DNA from: an uncultured Eudoraea sp.
Lineage (GTDB): Bacteria > Bacteroidota > Bacteroidia > Flavobacteriales > Flavobacteriaceae
DNA length: 58,032 bases
Direction: 5' to 3'
Assembly (NCBI RefSeq): GCF_947258925.1
Contig: NZ_CAMYKG010000027.1
Location: forward strand, 1 to 58,032
Shown here one piece after another: positions 1 through 7,514 of this stretch. Under the pieces are notes generated by a model. It was not told the DNA's origin, did no database searches, and was given only the letters and a program-made list of their open reading frames with translations. The position numbers were made by a program, and so were the translations under genes. The stretch's first letter is position 1. Every line of letters begins with the position of its first letter.

Positions 1-145
1 TACCAAAGTAGAAACAATAGAAATGGGTATAGTTACTTCAACTACTAAAGAAAATACTGTTGCTCGTTTGTACAAAAACAAGAATAGCCGAATTAAGAAA
101 GCTTTATCTTTTACAACAAAAAGAAACAAAGCTAAATTGGCTTAA
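1..145 (+). CDS. C-terminal fragment of small secreted basic-tail protein
   Basis: The window opens inside a gene; reading from base 2 gives 47 codons and then TAA. The visible tail contains VARLYKNKNSRIKKALSF and ends in KRNKAKLA. It matches the C-terminus of the 85-residue secreted protein at 5500-5757, which has RLYKFKNSRVKKALAF and ends KQNRPKLV, so the two are paralogues. The tail is lysine- and arginine-rich with a conserved RLYK-x-KNSR-x-KKAL-x-F core. The function is unknown. The start and any signal peptide lie outside the window. Confidence 0.7.
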   Translation, partial: TKVETIEMGIVTSTTKENTVARLYKNKNSRIKKALSFTTKRNKAKLA

Positions 146-159
146 TTCCCGGTTCACTT

Positions 160-534
160 CTAGGCCATCTGATATTTCTCGACAAGCATGCAACCCACAT
201 AGAATGTGGCGATAATAATCCAGACGATTTGCGGGATCATCCATTTGTATTCCTTTATCGGCAGCTTCTTTAATTTTTGCATATAAGATATCGTTGCCCA
301 AAGTGTAAGCAGGTTACCGGCAAAGGCAACTTCCAGCTGGTTGAAGATAAAAGTATATAAAGGGTATAACCATACTAAAACCAAGAGAAAAACCCCAAAT
401 CTAAATACAGGATGTTTCCTTCCCTCAATATCGTAAACCTTATAGAGCATCCAGAACATAATGACCGTAAGCAAAATCCATACAGTGGCAGCTGCAGAGT
501 CTATCCAGGATAGCGAATTGATAAGATCTTCCAT
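160..534 (-). CDS. Four-helix inner-membrane protein, possibly TspO/MBR-like
   Basis: 124 residues with an ATG start. Hydrophobic segments lie near residues 14-33, 45-66, 70-88 and 97-117, and the protein is rich in Trp and Tyr. The last two segments, with an FNQLEVAF stretch and a PQIVWIIIATF stretch, loosely resemble helices 4-5 of TspO/MBR tryptophan-rich sensory proteins. It is shorter than the usual 150-160 residues and would lack the first helix. That assignment is weak; conserved membrane protein of unknown function is the safe reading. It converges on the small secreted gene ending at 145 and lies downstream of the esterase gene on the same strand, 37 bases away. Confidence 0.6.
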   Translation of the reverse strand: MEDLINSLSWIDSAAATVWILLTVIMFWMLYKVYDIEGRKHPVFRFGVFLLVLVWLYPLYTFIFNQLEVAFAGNLLTLWATISYMQKLKKLPIKEYKWMIPQIVWIIIATFYVGCMLVEKYQMA

Positions 535-571
535 AGTACTTATTTTATTTTGGTGTTAAGGTTCTGTTTAT

Positions 572-1264
572 TTATTTGTCCAGAACCGGCTCAAGGACTT
601 TCCAAACATTGTCAGCTACTATTTTTTGGCCTTCCACAGTAGGGTGGATGCCATCTTCTTGATTTAATTCAGGAATACCTGCTACATTATCAAGTAAAAA
701 AGGAATAAGGCCCGCTTTGTTCATCTCGGCAAGCTCCGGAAATATCTTTCTGAATTCTGAAGTATACTCCTGACCCATATTGGGAGGTATTTGCATCCCC
801 GCAATTACAATTGTCGTTTCTGGATTTTTAGCTTTAACAGCATCGATTATTTCCTGCAGGTTTTGCCTTGTTTCCTTTAATGGAATGCCGCGCAATCCAT
901 CATTTGCGCCCAATTCCAGTACAAAAACGTCTGCACTCTGATTTAAGACCCAGTTCAGCCTGTTTTTTCCGCTCGCAGTGGTTTCCCCGCTTAATCCCGC
1001 ATTAATTACGGTATATTCTAAATTTAAAGAATCAATAATTTGTTGAATAACCGCAGGATAGGCTTGCTCTGTTTCGAGGCCGTAGCCCGCAGTAAGACTA
1101 TCGCCAAAGAATACAATTAGTTTACCACTGTCTGAAGTAGTACTGCCATTATCGGTTTGTTCTGTATCAACTGATGAATTTCGGTCTGATTTGTCGGCCT
1201 TTTCTCCACAAGCCAGCAATAGTACGAAAACAAAAAAATAACGAAATTTTAAGAAGGTCTGCAT
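572..1264 (-). CDS. tesA: SGNH-family arylesterase/lysophospholipase, lipoprotein (TesA-like)
   Basis: 230 residues. A lipoprotein signal with lipobox LLAC (Cys19) is followed by a Ser/Thr/Asp-rich linker. The GDSL block with the nucleophile is at residues 54-57 (FFGDSLTAGYG), the GAND block follows (ELGANDGLRG), and the catalytic Asp-His pair lies near the end in DGIHPT. This is the fold of TesA/ArhA arylesterases, which hydrolyse acyl or aryl esters in the envelope. The gene is divergent from the ABC pair at 1341-4585, the same arrangement as tesA and ybbA-ybbP in Enterobacteria. Substrate is not readable from the sequence. Confidence 0.88.
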   Translation of the reverse strand: MQTFLKFRYFFVFVLLLACGEKADKSDRNSSVDTEQTDNGSTTSDSGKLIVFFGDSLTAGYGLETEQAYPAVIQQIIDSLNLEYTVINAGLSGETTASGKNRLNWVLNQSADVFVLELGANDGLRGIPLKETRQNLQEIIDAVKAKNPETTIVIAGMQIPPNMGQEYTSEFRKIFPELAEMNKAGLIPFLLDNVAGIPELNQEDGIHPTVEGQKIVADNVWKVLEPVLDK

Positions 1265-1340
1265 GATTTAAGGGTCTAAAAGTCGAAATCATTTCCTTAT
1301 TTTGCTGCGTTGTTGCAAACAAAATTCTAATAAACTAATA

Positions 1341-2033
1341 ATGTCAAAGATATTAAACGTTCACCAACTGGGGAAGACCTATTCCAGTGGTTCTAAAAAA
1401 CTAACTGTCCTGGATGCTATTTCCTTTGAAATAGAGAAGGGCGATACCTTTGCCATTGTGGGGCCTTCGGGTAGTGGTAAGACTACTTTACTGGGGCTTT
1501 GTGCAGGTTTAGACGAAGCTGATTCAGGCTCCATAGAACTTTGTGGGACCTCAATAAATGAATTAAGTGAAGATGAGCGTGCTTTACTGCGAAATAAGGA
1601 AGTAGGTTTTATATTTCAGGACTTTCAATTGTTACCAACGCTTACTGCCCTTGAGAATGTTAGTGTTCCTCTTGAGTTACAAGGTATAAAAAATGCCAAA
1701 ACCCAGGCCATGGAGCTTTTACATAAGGTTGGGCTGGGGGATAGGTCGGACCATTACCCTTCACAGTTATCAGGTGGTGAGCAACAGCGTGTAGCATTGG
1801 CAAGAGCTTTTATAAATAATCCTTCCATTCTTTTTGCAGATGAACCAACGGGTAATCTTGATGAAGAAACGGGTGAAAAAGTAATACAACTCCTTTTTGA
1901 ACTCAATAAAGAAGCGGGTACAACTTTGGTTATTGTCACACACGACTTGGATCTTGCAAAGCGTACGCAACATATACTAAGGCTTAAAAGGGGCAAAATA
2001 GCTTCAAATCAAAGTACTGTATTATCAACATGA
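1341..2033 (+). CDS. ybbA: ABC transporter ATP-binding protein, LolD/YbbA type
   Basis: About 230 residues from the ATG at 1341. A 13-codon upstream extension to 1302 reads cysteine-rich junk and is not believed. The Walker A motif GPSGSGKTT, a Q-loop (IFQDFQLLP), signature LSGGEQQR, Walker B ILFADEPTGNLD and the switch His (VIVTHD) are all present. These mark the LolD/MacB/YbbA subfamily, which powers mechanotransmission rather than transport through a membrane channel. The stop overlaps the start of the permease gene by four bases (ATGA), so the two are translationally coupled. It should act with the downstream permease at the inner membrane. Confidence 0.93.
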   Translation: MSKILNVHQLGKTYSSGSKKLTVLDAISFEIEKGDTFAIVGPSGSGKTTLLGLCAGLDEADSGSIELCGTSINELSEDERALLRNKEVGFIFQDFQLLPTLTALENVSVPLELQGIKNAKTQAMELLHKVGLGDRSDHYPSQLSGGEQQRVALARAFINNPSILFADEPTGNLDEETGEKVIQLLFELNKEAGTTLVIVTHDLDLAKRTQHILRLKRGKIASNQSTVLST

Positions 2034-4585
2034 AAATGCAAAAGGAAAAGATGTCTAATGCAACCACAGGCTGGCTATTTAAAATGGCCTGGCGGGATGG
2101 CAGGGCCAGTGGGGGAAGATTGATTTTGTTCATGGCTTCAATTATTCTCGGTATTACGGCACTGGTTTCAATTCAATCCTTTAGTGATAATCTGCAGGAA
2201 AATATTCGTCTGCAGTCCAAATTCCTGATGGGCGCAGATTTTATTATAGATTCAAGACAATTACCTAATGAAAGGGTTCAGGGAATTATGGATTCATTGG
2301 GCGGCGCCGAAGGAATGGAAGTCAATTTCGTATCCATGGCGTCATTCCCAGAAAGCAATGACAGTAAATTTGTACGCGTAAGGGGTGTTGAGGGTAGCTT
2401 TCCACTCTACGGGGAGTTGGAAACGGAACCTCAAAAAGCCGCAACAACCTATATCACCAAAAATGGGGCTTTGGTTGATGCTACCGTTATGTTGCAGTTC
2501 GATTTAGAAGTGGGCGATGTCATTAAAATTGGTGATACTACTTTACCTATTACCGGTATTCTTAAATCTGCACCTGGAAACAGTGGGTTGGCAAGTTCTG
2601 TAGCGCCGGCAGTTATTGTTCCTTATCAGATAATTGATCAGACAGGTCTTATTCAGGTTGGGAGCAGACTGGATTATAACTACTATTTTCGGGCACCAGA
2701 AGGGATGGATCTGGATATTCTCGATAAAGAACTCGACCCCATCCTGGATGCTGAAGGTGCTGATCTGGATACACATACATCAGGAAGCCGGCAATTGGGT
2801 AATTCATATGGTAATGTGGGCAAATTTCTTAATCTGGTGGCATTTATAGCTCTTTTATTAGGTTGTGTGGGTATAGCCAGTTCAGTCCAGATCTATATAA
2901 AAGAAAAATTAAGATCGGTGGCAGTACTCAAGTGTTTGGGAGCCAGCAGAAAGCAAACCTTCCTTATCTACTTGATCCAAATAGCCGGAATGGGATTGCT
3001 AGGAGGCCTCATAGGTACTTTGGCCGGTGTATTGCTGCAACTTACATTTCCTAGTCTGTTACAGGAATTTCTGCCTTTTGAGATACAATTGTCACTGGCT
3101 CCCCAACCCATTGTCATGGGTCTTTTACTGGGTGTCTTAATGTCTGTGCTCTTCGCGTTATTACCACTTATGAATACATGGTATGTTTCACCTTTACAAG
3201 TACTTCGCATTCAGGAAGCACCCGAGAAACGCCCGAAAAAGGCCAGGGCGCTTGTTCTTCTAGGAATATTGGTTTTTGTTTTCCTATTTTCACTTTGGCT
3301 ATTACAAGACTGGCGCTACGCCCTTGGTTTTGTAATCTGTATTGCAGTGACATTCTCCATATTGGCCGGGGTAGCTACATTGTTTATGAAAGGCATTAAA
3401 AGATTTTTTCCGTCCAATTGGGGATTTACCTCGAGGCAGAGTTTATTAAACCTTTTCCGTCCAAATAACCAGACCATGGTGTTATTGGTGGCCATAGGAG
3501 TTGGTGCTTTTTTAATCAGTACCCTTTATTTTACAAAAGACATGTTGGTAGCCATGGCGCAGCTTGAAAACGATGGGAACAGCCCAAATATAATTTTGTT
3601 GGATGTGCAAAGTGAACAAAAAGAAGCAGTTGCACAAAGCATAACCCCTAAAGGCTTACCTATCTTAGATAATATTCCGATAGTGACAATGCGTGTGCAT
3701 TCGATAAAAGGACGTGCCGCTAATGACCTAAGGCAAGATACCACGCTAACGATGAATAAATGGGTATTGAATCATGAATTCCGGGTTACATATAGGGATT
3801 CCATGATCTCTTCAGAGTCCCTTACTGAAGGTGAGTGGGTGTCTGAAACTCCAAAAGATGGCCTTATCCCGGTTTCCATTGCCGATAATATTGCCAGGGA
3901 TGCTGAAGTAGTAGTTGGAGATACGATTGTTTTTAATGTCCAGGGTGTGTTGATGGAGACGGTAGTGGGAAATACCCGCGCGGTAGACTGGGCACGAATG
4001 CAGCCTAACTTTAATATAGTCTTTCCCAAGGGCGTCCTGGAAAATGCTCCTCAGTTTAATGTAATTACAACGAATGCCCCCAATGCTAAAGCTTCTGCCG
4101 GACTTCAACGGGAATTGGTCCAAAAATTTCCTAACATTTCGGTCCTGGATTTGCGTCAAATAGTAACCCTTATTGAGAATATCCTTGATAAGATCGCCTG
4201 GGTGATCAACTTTATGGCCTTTTTTAGTATCCTAACCGGAATTATTGTGTTAATAGGGGCAGTACGTACCAGTAAATATCAGCGAATTAAAGAGAGTGTT
4301 CTTCTAAGGACTTTAGGGGCGAAAAGCAAGCAAATTATGCAAATTACGGCGCTGGAGTACTTTTATCTGGGCGTACTTGGAAGTGGTATTGGGATATTAC
4401 TTTCACTCATAAGCAGTCAGTTACTCGCCACTTTTGTATTTAAAACACCGTTTGTGCCCTCACCAGTGCCCTTTTTGGTCTTATTACCGGGAATAACATT
4501 ACTCGTTTTGCTAATTGGGCTTAGTAATAGCAGGAGTGTGCTAAACAGCCCCCCATTGGTAGTGCTTCGGAAGGAAGGAAGTTGA
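2030..4585 (+). CDS. ybbP: FtsX-like ABC permease (YbbP-like)
   Basis: 851 residues. One N-terminal membrane helix precedes a large periplasmic domain. Two FtsX-like blocks of three to four helices follow (near residues 265-420 and 715-850), with further helices between, around residues 405-500. This double-FtsX layout of about 800-850 residues is typical of YbbP rather than of single-block MacB or LolC/E. It is coupled to the ATPase gene by an ATGA overlap; ATG codons at 2036 and 2051 are alternative starts. The family is thought to extract or move lipophilic substrates with a partner esterase, which fits the divergent SGNH gene. The actual substrate is unknown. Confidence 0.9.
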   Translation: MKMQKEKMSNATTGWLFKMAWRDGRASGGRLILFMASIILGITALVSIQSFSDNLQENIRLQSKFLMGADFIIDSRQLPNERVQGIMDSLGGAEGMEVNFVSMASFPESNDSKFVRVRGVEGSFPLYGELETEPQKAATTYITKNGALVDATVMLQFDLEVGDVIKIGDTTLPITGILKSAPGNSGLASSVAPAVIVPYQIIDQTGLIQVGSRLDYNYYFRAPEGMDLDILDKELDPILDAEGADLDTHTSGSRQLGNSYGNVGKFLNLVAFIALLLGCVGIASSVQIYIKEKLRSVAVLKCLGASRKQTFLIYLIQIAGMGLLGGLIGTLAGVLLQLTFPSLLQEFLPFEIQLSLAPQPIVMGLLLGVLMSVLFALLPLMNTWYVSPLQVLRIQEAPEKRPKKARALVLLGILVFVFLFSLWLLQDWRYALGFVICIAVTFSILAGVATLFMKGIKRFFPSNWGFTSRQSLLNLFRPNNQTMVLLVAIGVGAFLISTLYFTKDMLVAMAQLENDGNSPNIILLDVQSEQKEAVAQSITPKGLPILDNIPIVTMRVHSIKGRAANDLRQDTTLTMNKWVLNHEFRVTYRDSMISSESLTEGEWVSETPKDGLIPVSIADNIARDAEVVVGDTIVFNVQGVLMETVVGNTRAVDWARMQPNFNIVFPKGVLENAPQFNVITTNAPNAKASAGLQRELVQKFPNISVLDLRQIVTLIENILDKIAWVINFMAFFSILTGIIVLIGAVRTSKYQRIKESVLLRTLGAKSKQIMQITALEYFYLGVLGSGIGILLSLISSQLLATFVFKTPFVPSPVPFLVLLPGITLLVLLIGLSNSRSVLNSPPLVVLRKEGS

Positions 4586-4612
4586 AGTAATGGCATTTCA
4601 AATTTTATGCTG

Positions 4613-4726
4613 GATTTCTCAATCGCTGCTTCGCAGTTCATGTCGAAATGACTTGGGTGGTTTTTAATAGTCCAGTTTAAGCTACAACAGTCATTTCGAA
4701 CCGAACGGAGTGAGTGTGAGAAATCT
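4613..4726. repeat. Palindromic repeat unit 1 (left arm, 37-nt spacer, right arm)
   Basis: The left arm (4613-4652, 40 nt) begins GATTTCTCA, holds the inner hairpin GCTGC-TTC-GCAGT and ends TCGAAATGAC. The right arm (4690-4726, 37 nt) begins GTCATTTCGA and ends TGAGAAATC(T), so the two arms are inverted copies at their outer and inner ends with different middles. The spacer is 37 nt and is diverged from the spacers of units 2 and 3. The unit lies directly downstream of the nuclease gene, whose stop codon begins two bases after the right arm. Confidence 0.9.
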
Positions 4727-4728
4727 CG

Positions 4729-5028
4729 TCAAATAACCTCTTGATTTATGAATTCCCATTTCGGATTAAAAGCATTTATTAGGTTTTCTTTCTTTTTTCT
4801 ACGCCACTTCTTAATTTCTTTTTCTCTAAGTATAGCGCTCTTCGGATCTTGGAAACCTTCATAGTATATTAGATAATAACAATTATATTTTCCGGCAAAA
4901 GACTTTTTTGAGTTTTGACTGTCAAAATAATGTTGTGATAGTCTTCTTTGGATATTATTGGTTATTCCGATGTAAATTGTGGTCCGGTTTGCATTAGTGG
5001 TTATATATACAAAGTAACGGTATAACAT
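4729..5028 (-). CDS. Small GIY-YIG nuclease (UPF0213/YhbQ-like) inside repeat cluster
   Basis: 99 residues from the ATG at 5028. The longer frame back to 5067 only translates the flanking repeat (MSCEAAIEKS) and is rejected. The paired strands FVYI and YIGIT form the GIY-YIG core near residues 6-21, an Arg follows in RRLSQH, and the metal-binding Glu candidate is in ILREKEIKKW. The basic C-terminal part is rich in Lys and Trp, as in stand-alone single-domain GIY-YIG proteins. The gene fills nearly the whole interval between repeat units 1 and 2, with its stop two bases from one arm and its start ten bases from the other. No separate promoter is visible, so transcription may start inside repeat unit 2 or 3. 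It is a candidate repeat-associated nuclease. Confidence 0.85.
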   Translation of the reverse strand: MLYRYFVYITTNANRTTIYIGITNNIQRRLSQHYFDSQNSKKSFAGKYNCYYLIYYEGFQDPKSAILREKEIKKWRRKKKENLINAFNPKWEFINQEVI

Positions 5029-5038
5029 TTCTTTATTA

Positions 5039-5152
5039 GATTTCTCAATCGCTGCTTCGCAGCTCATGTCGAAATGACTGGTGGGTTTTTAAATTGCCTA
5101 ACACTACCTATAACTGTCATTTCGAACCGAACGAAGTGAGTGTGAGAAATCT
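5039..5152. repeat. Palindromic repeat unit 2
   Basis: Left arm 5039-5078, 37-nt spacer 5079-5115, right arm 5116-5152, in the same orientation as unit 1. The left arm differs from that of unit 1 at one base (inner stem GCTGC-TTC-GCAGC is perfect here). The right arm reads AACGAAGTG where unit 1 reads AACGGAGTG. The spacer is nearly identical to that of unit 3. The unit lies ten bases upstream of the nuclease start codon. Confidence 0.9.
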
Positions 5153-5190
5153 CAATTTAGGTGTTTTCAATGACACTTACATGCAGTCTG

Positions 5191-5304
5191 GATTTCTCAA
5201 TCGCTGCTTCGCAGCTCATGTCGAAATGACTGGTGGGTTTCTAAATAGCCTAACACTACCTATAACTGTCATTTCGAACCGAACAGAGTGAGTGTGAGAA
5301 ATCT
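5191..5304. repeat. Palindromic repeat unit 3
   Basis: Left arm 5191-5230, spacer 5231-5267 (37 nt), right arm 5268-5304. The left arm is identical to that of unit 2, the spacer differs at only two of 37 positions, and the right arm reads AACAGAGTG. Unit 3 follows unit 2 after 38 nt, so arms and gaps alternate with a near-constant period of about 75 nt. The rest of the interval to 5499 shows no gene, repeat or clear hairpin. Confidence 0.9.
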
Positions 5305-5499
5305 TGTATTATCAATTTGGAATGCCCGCTAAAAAGCCCAAAATCCCGATTAAGGGTTTTATACCCCAAACCTATTCATCTGAGAATTTTATCACTTCAT
5401 CGTAAATTCTCCCACCTACCGAAAATAAGGGACTTTCGGCGATTATAACCCTAAATATTTCACTTTCTGTAGTTATTTTATTGTACCCAATCTTATAAC

Positions 5500-5757
5500 A
5501 TGAAAGCTTATTTTACCTTTTTACTCATACTTTTTTTCGGAGCAGTTGCTCTAGCCCAAAATACAGCAGACCATGGTAAAGTTGAAACATTACAAATGGA
5601 TATTTTTCTGGCTGATAGCCTTCCTGTTCCTAACAATAGTGGGCAAATTAAGACAGCAAAAGAAGACGCTATTACGCGCTTATACAAATTCAAGAATTCA
5701 AGAGTAAAGAAAGCTTTGGCTTTCCGTACAAAACAAAACAGACCCAAACTTGTTTAA
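5500..5757 (+). CDS. Small secreted protein with basic C-terminal tail, paralogue of 1-145
   Basis: 85 residues. A clear signal peptide (MKAYFTFLLILFFGAVALAQ) precedes a short variable middle and a basic tail with RLYKFKNSRVKKALAF and a final KLV. The tail is homologous to the gene fragment at 1-145, showing a paralogous pair on the same strand about 5.3 kb apart. No known domain is recognised. The mature protein would be about 65 residues, positively charged and probably periplasmic or secreted. It is followed after 11 bases by a 41-codon frame with a membrane segment. Confidence 0.75.
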   Translation: MKAYFTFLLILFFGAVALAQNTADHGKVETLQMDIFLADSLPVPNNSGQIKTAKEDAITRLYKFKNSRVKKALAFRTKQNRPKLV

Positions 5758-5768
5758 TCCCCAAACCT

Positions 5769-5894
5769 ATGATACTATTTATTCTTTTATTACCCGTAGC
5801 CCTTTTGATAAGTTATGCCCTTGTTTTTCCAAAAACCAAAGGTGTTTTAAGACCTATTAAAGTTCCTTCAAAGCAAAGACAAGCTTTTAGATAA
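5769..5894 (+). CDS. Possible 41-residue single-span membrane peptide
   Basis: An ATG-TAA frame of 41 codons starts 11 bases after the secreted protein gene. It encodes a hydrophobic N-terminus (MILFILLLPVALLISYALVF) followed by a basic tail (PKTKGVLRPIKV and so on to QAFR). The signal-anchor-plus-basic-tail pattern and the tight spacing favour a real gene, but length and lack of a recognised family keep it uncertain. Confidence 0.35.
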   Translation: MILFILLLPVALLISYALVFPKTKGVLRPIKVPSKQRQAFR

Positions 5895-5944
5895 TCATAG
5901 CTTTATTTTCTCACACCTGGGATGATAATCTATAGCAGGAAAGG

Positions 5945-7513
5945 CTATTCCTGAATACCGGGTTGTTTAATCTGATAATTCAGGCGATCTTTCTCTGCGT
6001 CTACCATCTGTTTAACTTCTTTAAGCAGTGCTTTGGCATCATAAATTATACCATCCTTTATGGTGTATTTTACCCCGCCAACCCGCACAACTTCGTTATC
6101 TTCGGTAAGTTTTATGGCGCCAGTGCCATATAGGACTTTCAGGTTTTCCAATGGATTTTCTGAAACAATAACAAAATCTGCTAGTTTTCCGACGGTAACG
6201 GTACCAATTTGATCATCGATCCCCAGGGCCTCTGCTCCGTTCAGGGTTGCAGAACGAATAATTTCTAAAGGATGAAACCCGGCTTCCCGCAGCAACTCCA
6301 TTTCCCGGATATATGCAAAGCCATAGAGTTGAAAGATAAAGCCCGAATCTGAACCCGTAGTAACTCTGCCACCTCGATTTTTATATTCGTTTACGAAGGT
6401 CATCCAGAGTTTATAGTTCTTTTTCCAGGCAACCTCTTGTTCCGTTCCCCAATAATGCCAGTAAGAGCCATGGCTTATTTTACTTGGTTGGTAGAAATCC
6501 CATAAAGACGGAAGGGTATAATCTTCATGCCATTCTACCCGTCTCGCTCTTTGCAAGTCCCTGCTGGCTTCATAAATATTAAAGGTCGGATCCAGTGTAA
6601 AATCCAGGGCAATAAGTTCATCCATTACCTTATTCCAATGCTCTGAATAAGGTTTGGCAGCCTGCTGCCATAGTTTACCCGCTTCTTCAAAACGATGTTG
6701 CTCATTGTTGTAATTGTAGTCAAGAGGATAATCCTGTACGGTTCTATCTTCAAACAAAGCCTCAGGTAACCCATACCAGTGCTCCATACTGGTTAAGCCT
6801 GCCCGTGCTGAATGCAGCACATTCCATCTGGCCACATTAAGCTGAGCGTGATGACAAGCAGATCGCAAGCCTAATTTTTTGTTTTCATCTAAAGCTGCTG
6901 TCATAATTTCGGGAGGTGCCCCAAATAACTTAATGCCATCAGCTCCTTTTTTTGCATTGTTCCGTACCCATTCACGCGCCATTTCGGGAGTACTGATTAC
7001 GGCATCACTACCCTGGCCAAAACCTGTATACGCCATAATTCGGGGTGCTACAATTTCATTGTTTGCGCTTTTTCTTTTCAGGTCCAGAGTAAAGTCCACA
7101 CCCCGTCCGCTCGGTTCCCTTACGGTGGTAATTCCATGAGCCATCCAGAGCTTAAAAACATAATCTGGTTCTGCGCCTTGCGCTTTTCCCCCTATATGGC
7201 CGTGCATATCCACAAAGCCCGGAAGCAAATACATGCCCGTACAATTCAATTCTTTGCCACCCGGTTTTAGTTTCGGACGGTCTGAATCTTTTATAGCTAC
7301 CCCGGGATAACCAACTACTTTAACGTTTTTGATTCGATTATTTACAACTTCAATATCCACAGGACCCATGGGTGGTGCGCCATTTCCGTTGATTAAAGTA
7401 ACACCCCTTATAATAAGTTGAGAAAATGGTCCATCGCCCACGCTACTTTGTGCAATTATTGAAAGATTGCAACAAATGGTGAGTATTAACAAGATTTTTA
7501 TTCTCTTTTGCAT
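5945..7513 (-). CDS. Secreted amidohydrolase (imidazolonepropionase/prolidase-like)
   Basis: 522 residues from the ATG at 7513. The frame runs on to 7645 but that part overlaps the upstream peptidase gene, and the signal peptide (KILLILTICCNLSIIAQ) begins just after 7513. The metal-binding HxH is at residues 104-106 (DMHGHIGG), a possible bridging Lys lies in KLFGAPPE, His ligands in CHHAQLN and MEHWYG, and the final Asp in TGSDSGF. This is the metal-dependent amidohydrolase superfamily, probably acting on dipeptides or cyclic amides in the periplasm. One base separates its start from the stop of the M14 peptidase, so both are on one transcript and may act in sequence on peptides. Confidence 0.9.
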   Translation of the reverse strand: MQKRIKILLILTICCNLSIIAQSSVGDGPFSQLIIRGVTLINGNGAPPMGPVDIEVVNNRIKNVKVVGYPGVAIKDSDRPKLKPGGKELNCTGMYLLPGFVDMHGHIGGKAQGAEPDYVFKLWMAHGITTVREPSGRGVDFTLDLKRKSANNEIVAPRIMAYTGFGQGSDAVISTPEMAREWVRNNAKKGADGIKLFGAPPEIMTAALDENKKLGLRSACHHAQLNVARWNVLHSARAGLTSMEHWYGLPEALFEDRTVQDYPLDYNYNNEQHRFEEAGKLWQQAAKPYSEHWNKVMDELIALDFTLDPTFNIYEASRDLQRARRVEWHEDYTLPSLWDFYQPSKISHGSYWHYWGTEQEVAWKKNYKLWMTFVNEYKNRGGRVTTGSDSGFIFQLYGFAYIREMELLREAGFHPLEIIRSATLNGAEALGIDDQIGTVTVGKLADFVIVSENPLENLKVLYGTGAIKLTEDNEVVRVGGVKYTIKDGIIYDAKALLKEVKQMVDAEKDRLNYQIKQPGIQE

Positions 7514-7514
7514 A

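Noticed and set aside
104..301. 65-codon minus-strand frame
   Set aside because: It overlaps the membrane protein at 160-534 in another frame on the same strand, and has no family signature.
4417..4641. Minus-strand frame beginning MNCEAAIEKS
   Set aside because: Start comes from the repeat arm and the rest is antisense to the permease gene.
5094..5291. 65-codon frame on the plus strand
   Set aside because: It translates the repeat arms (peptides such as CHFEPNE and NRCFAAHVEM) and has no independent support.
4613..5304. CRISPR array
   Set aside because: Repeats alternate in orientation, spacers of units 2 and 3 are nearly identical, only three units exist and no cas genes are present.
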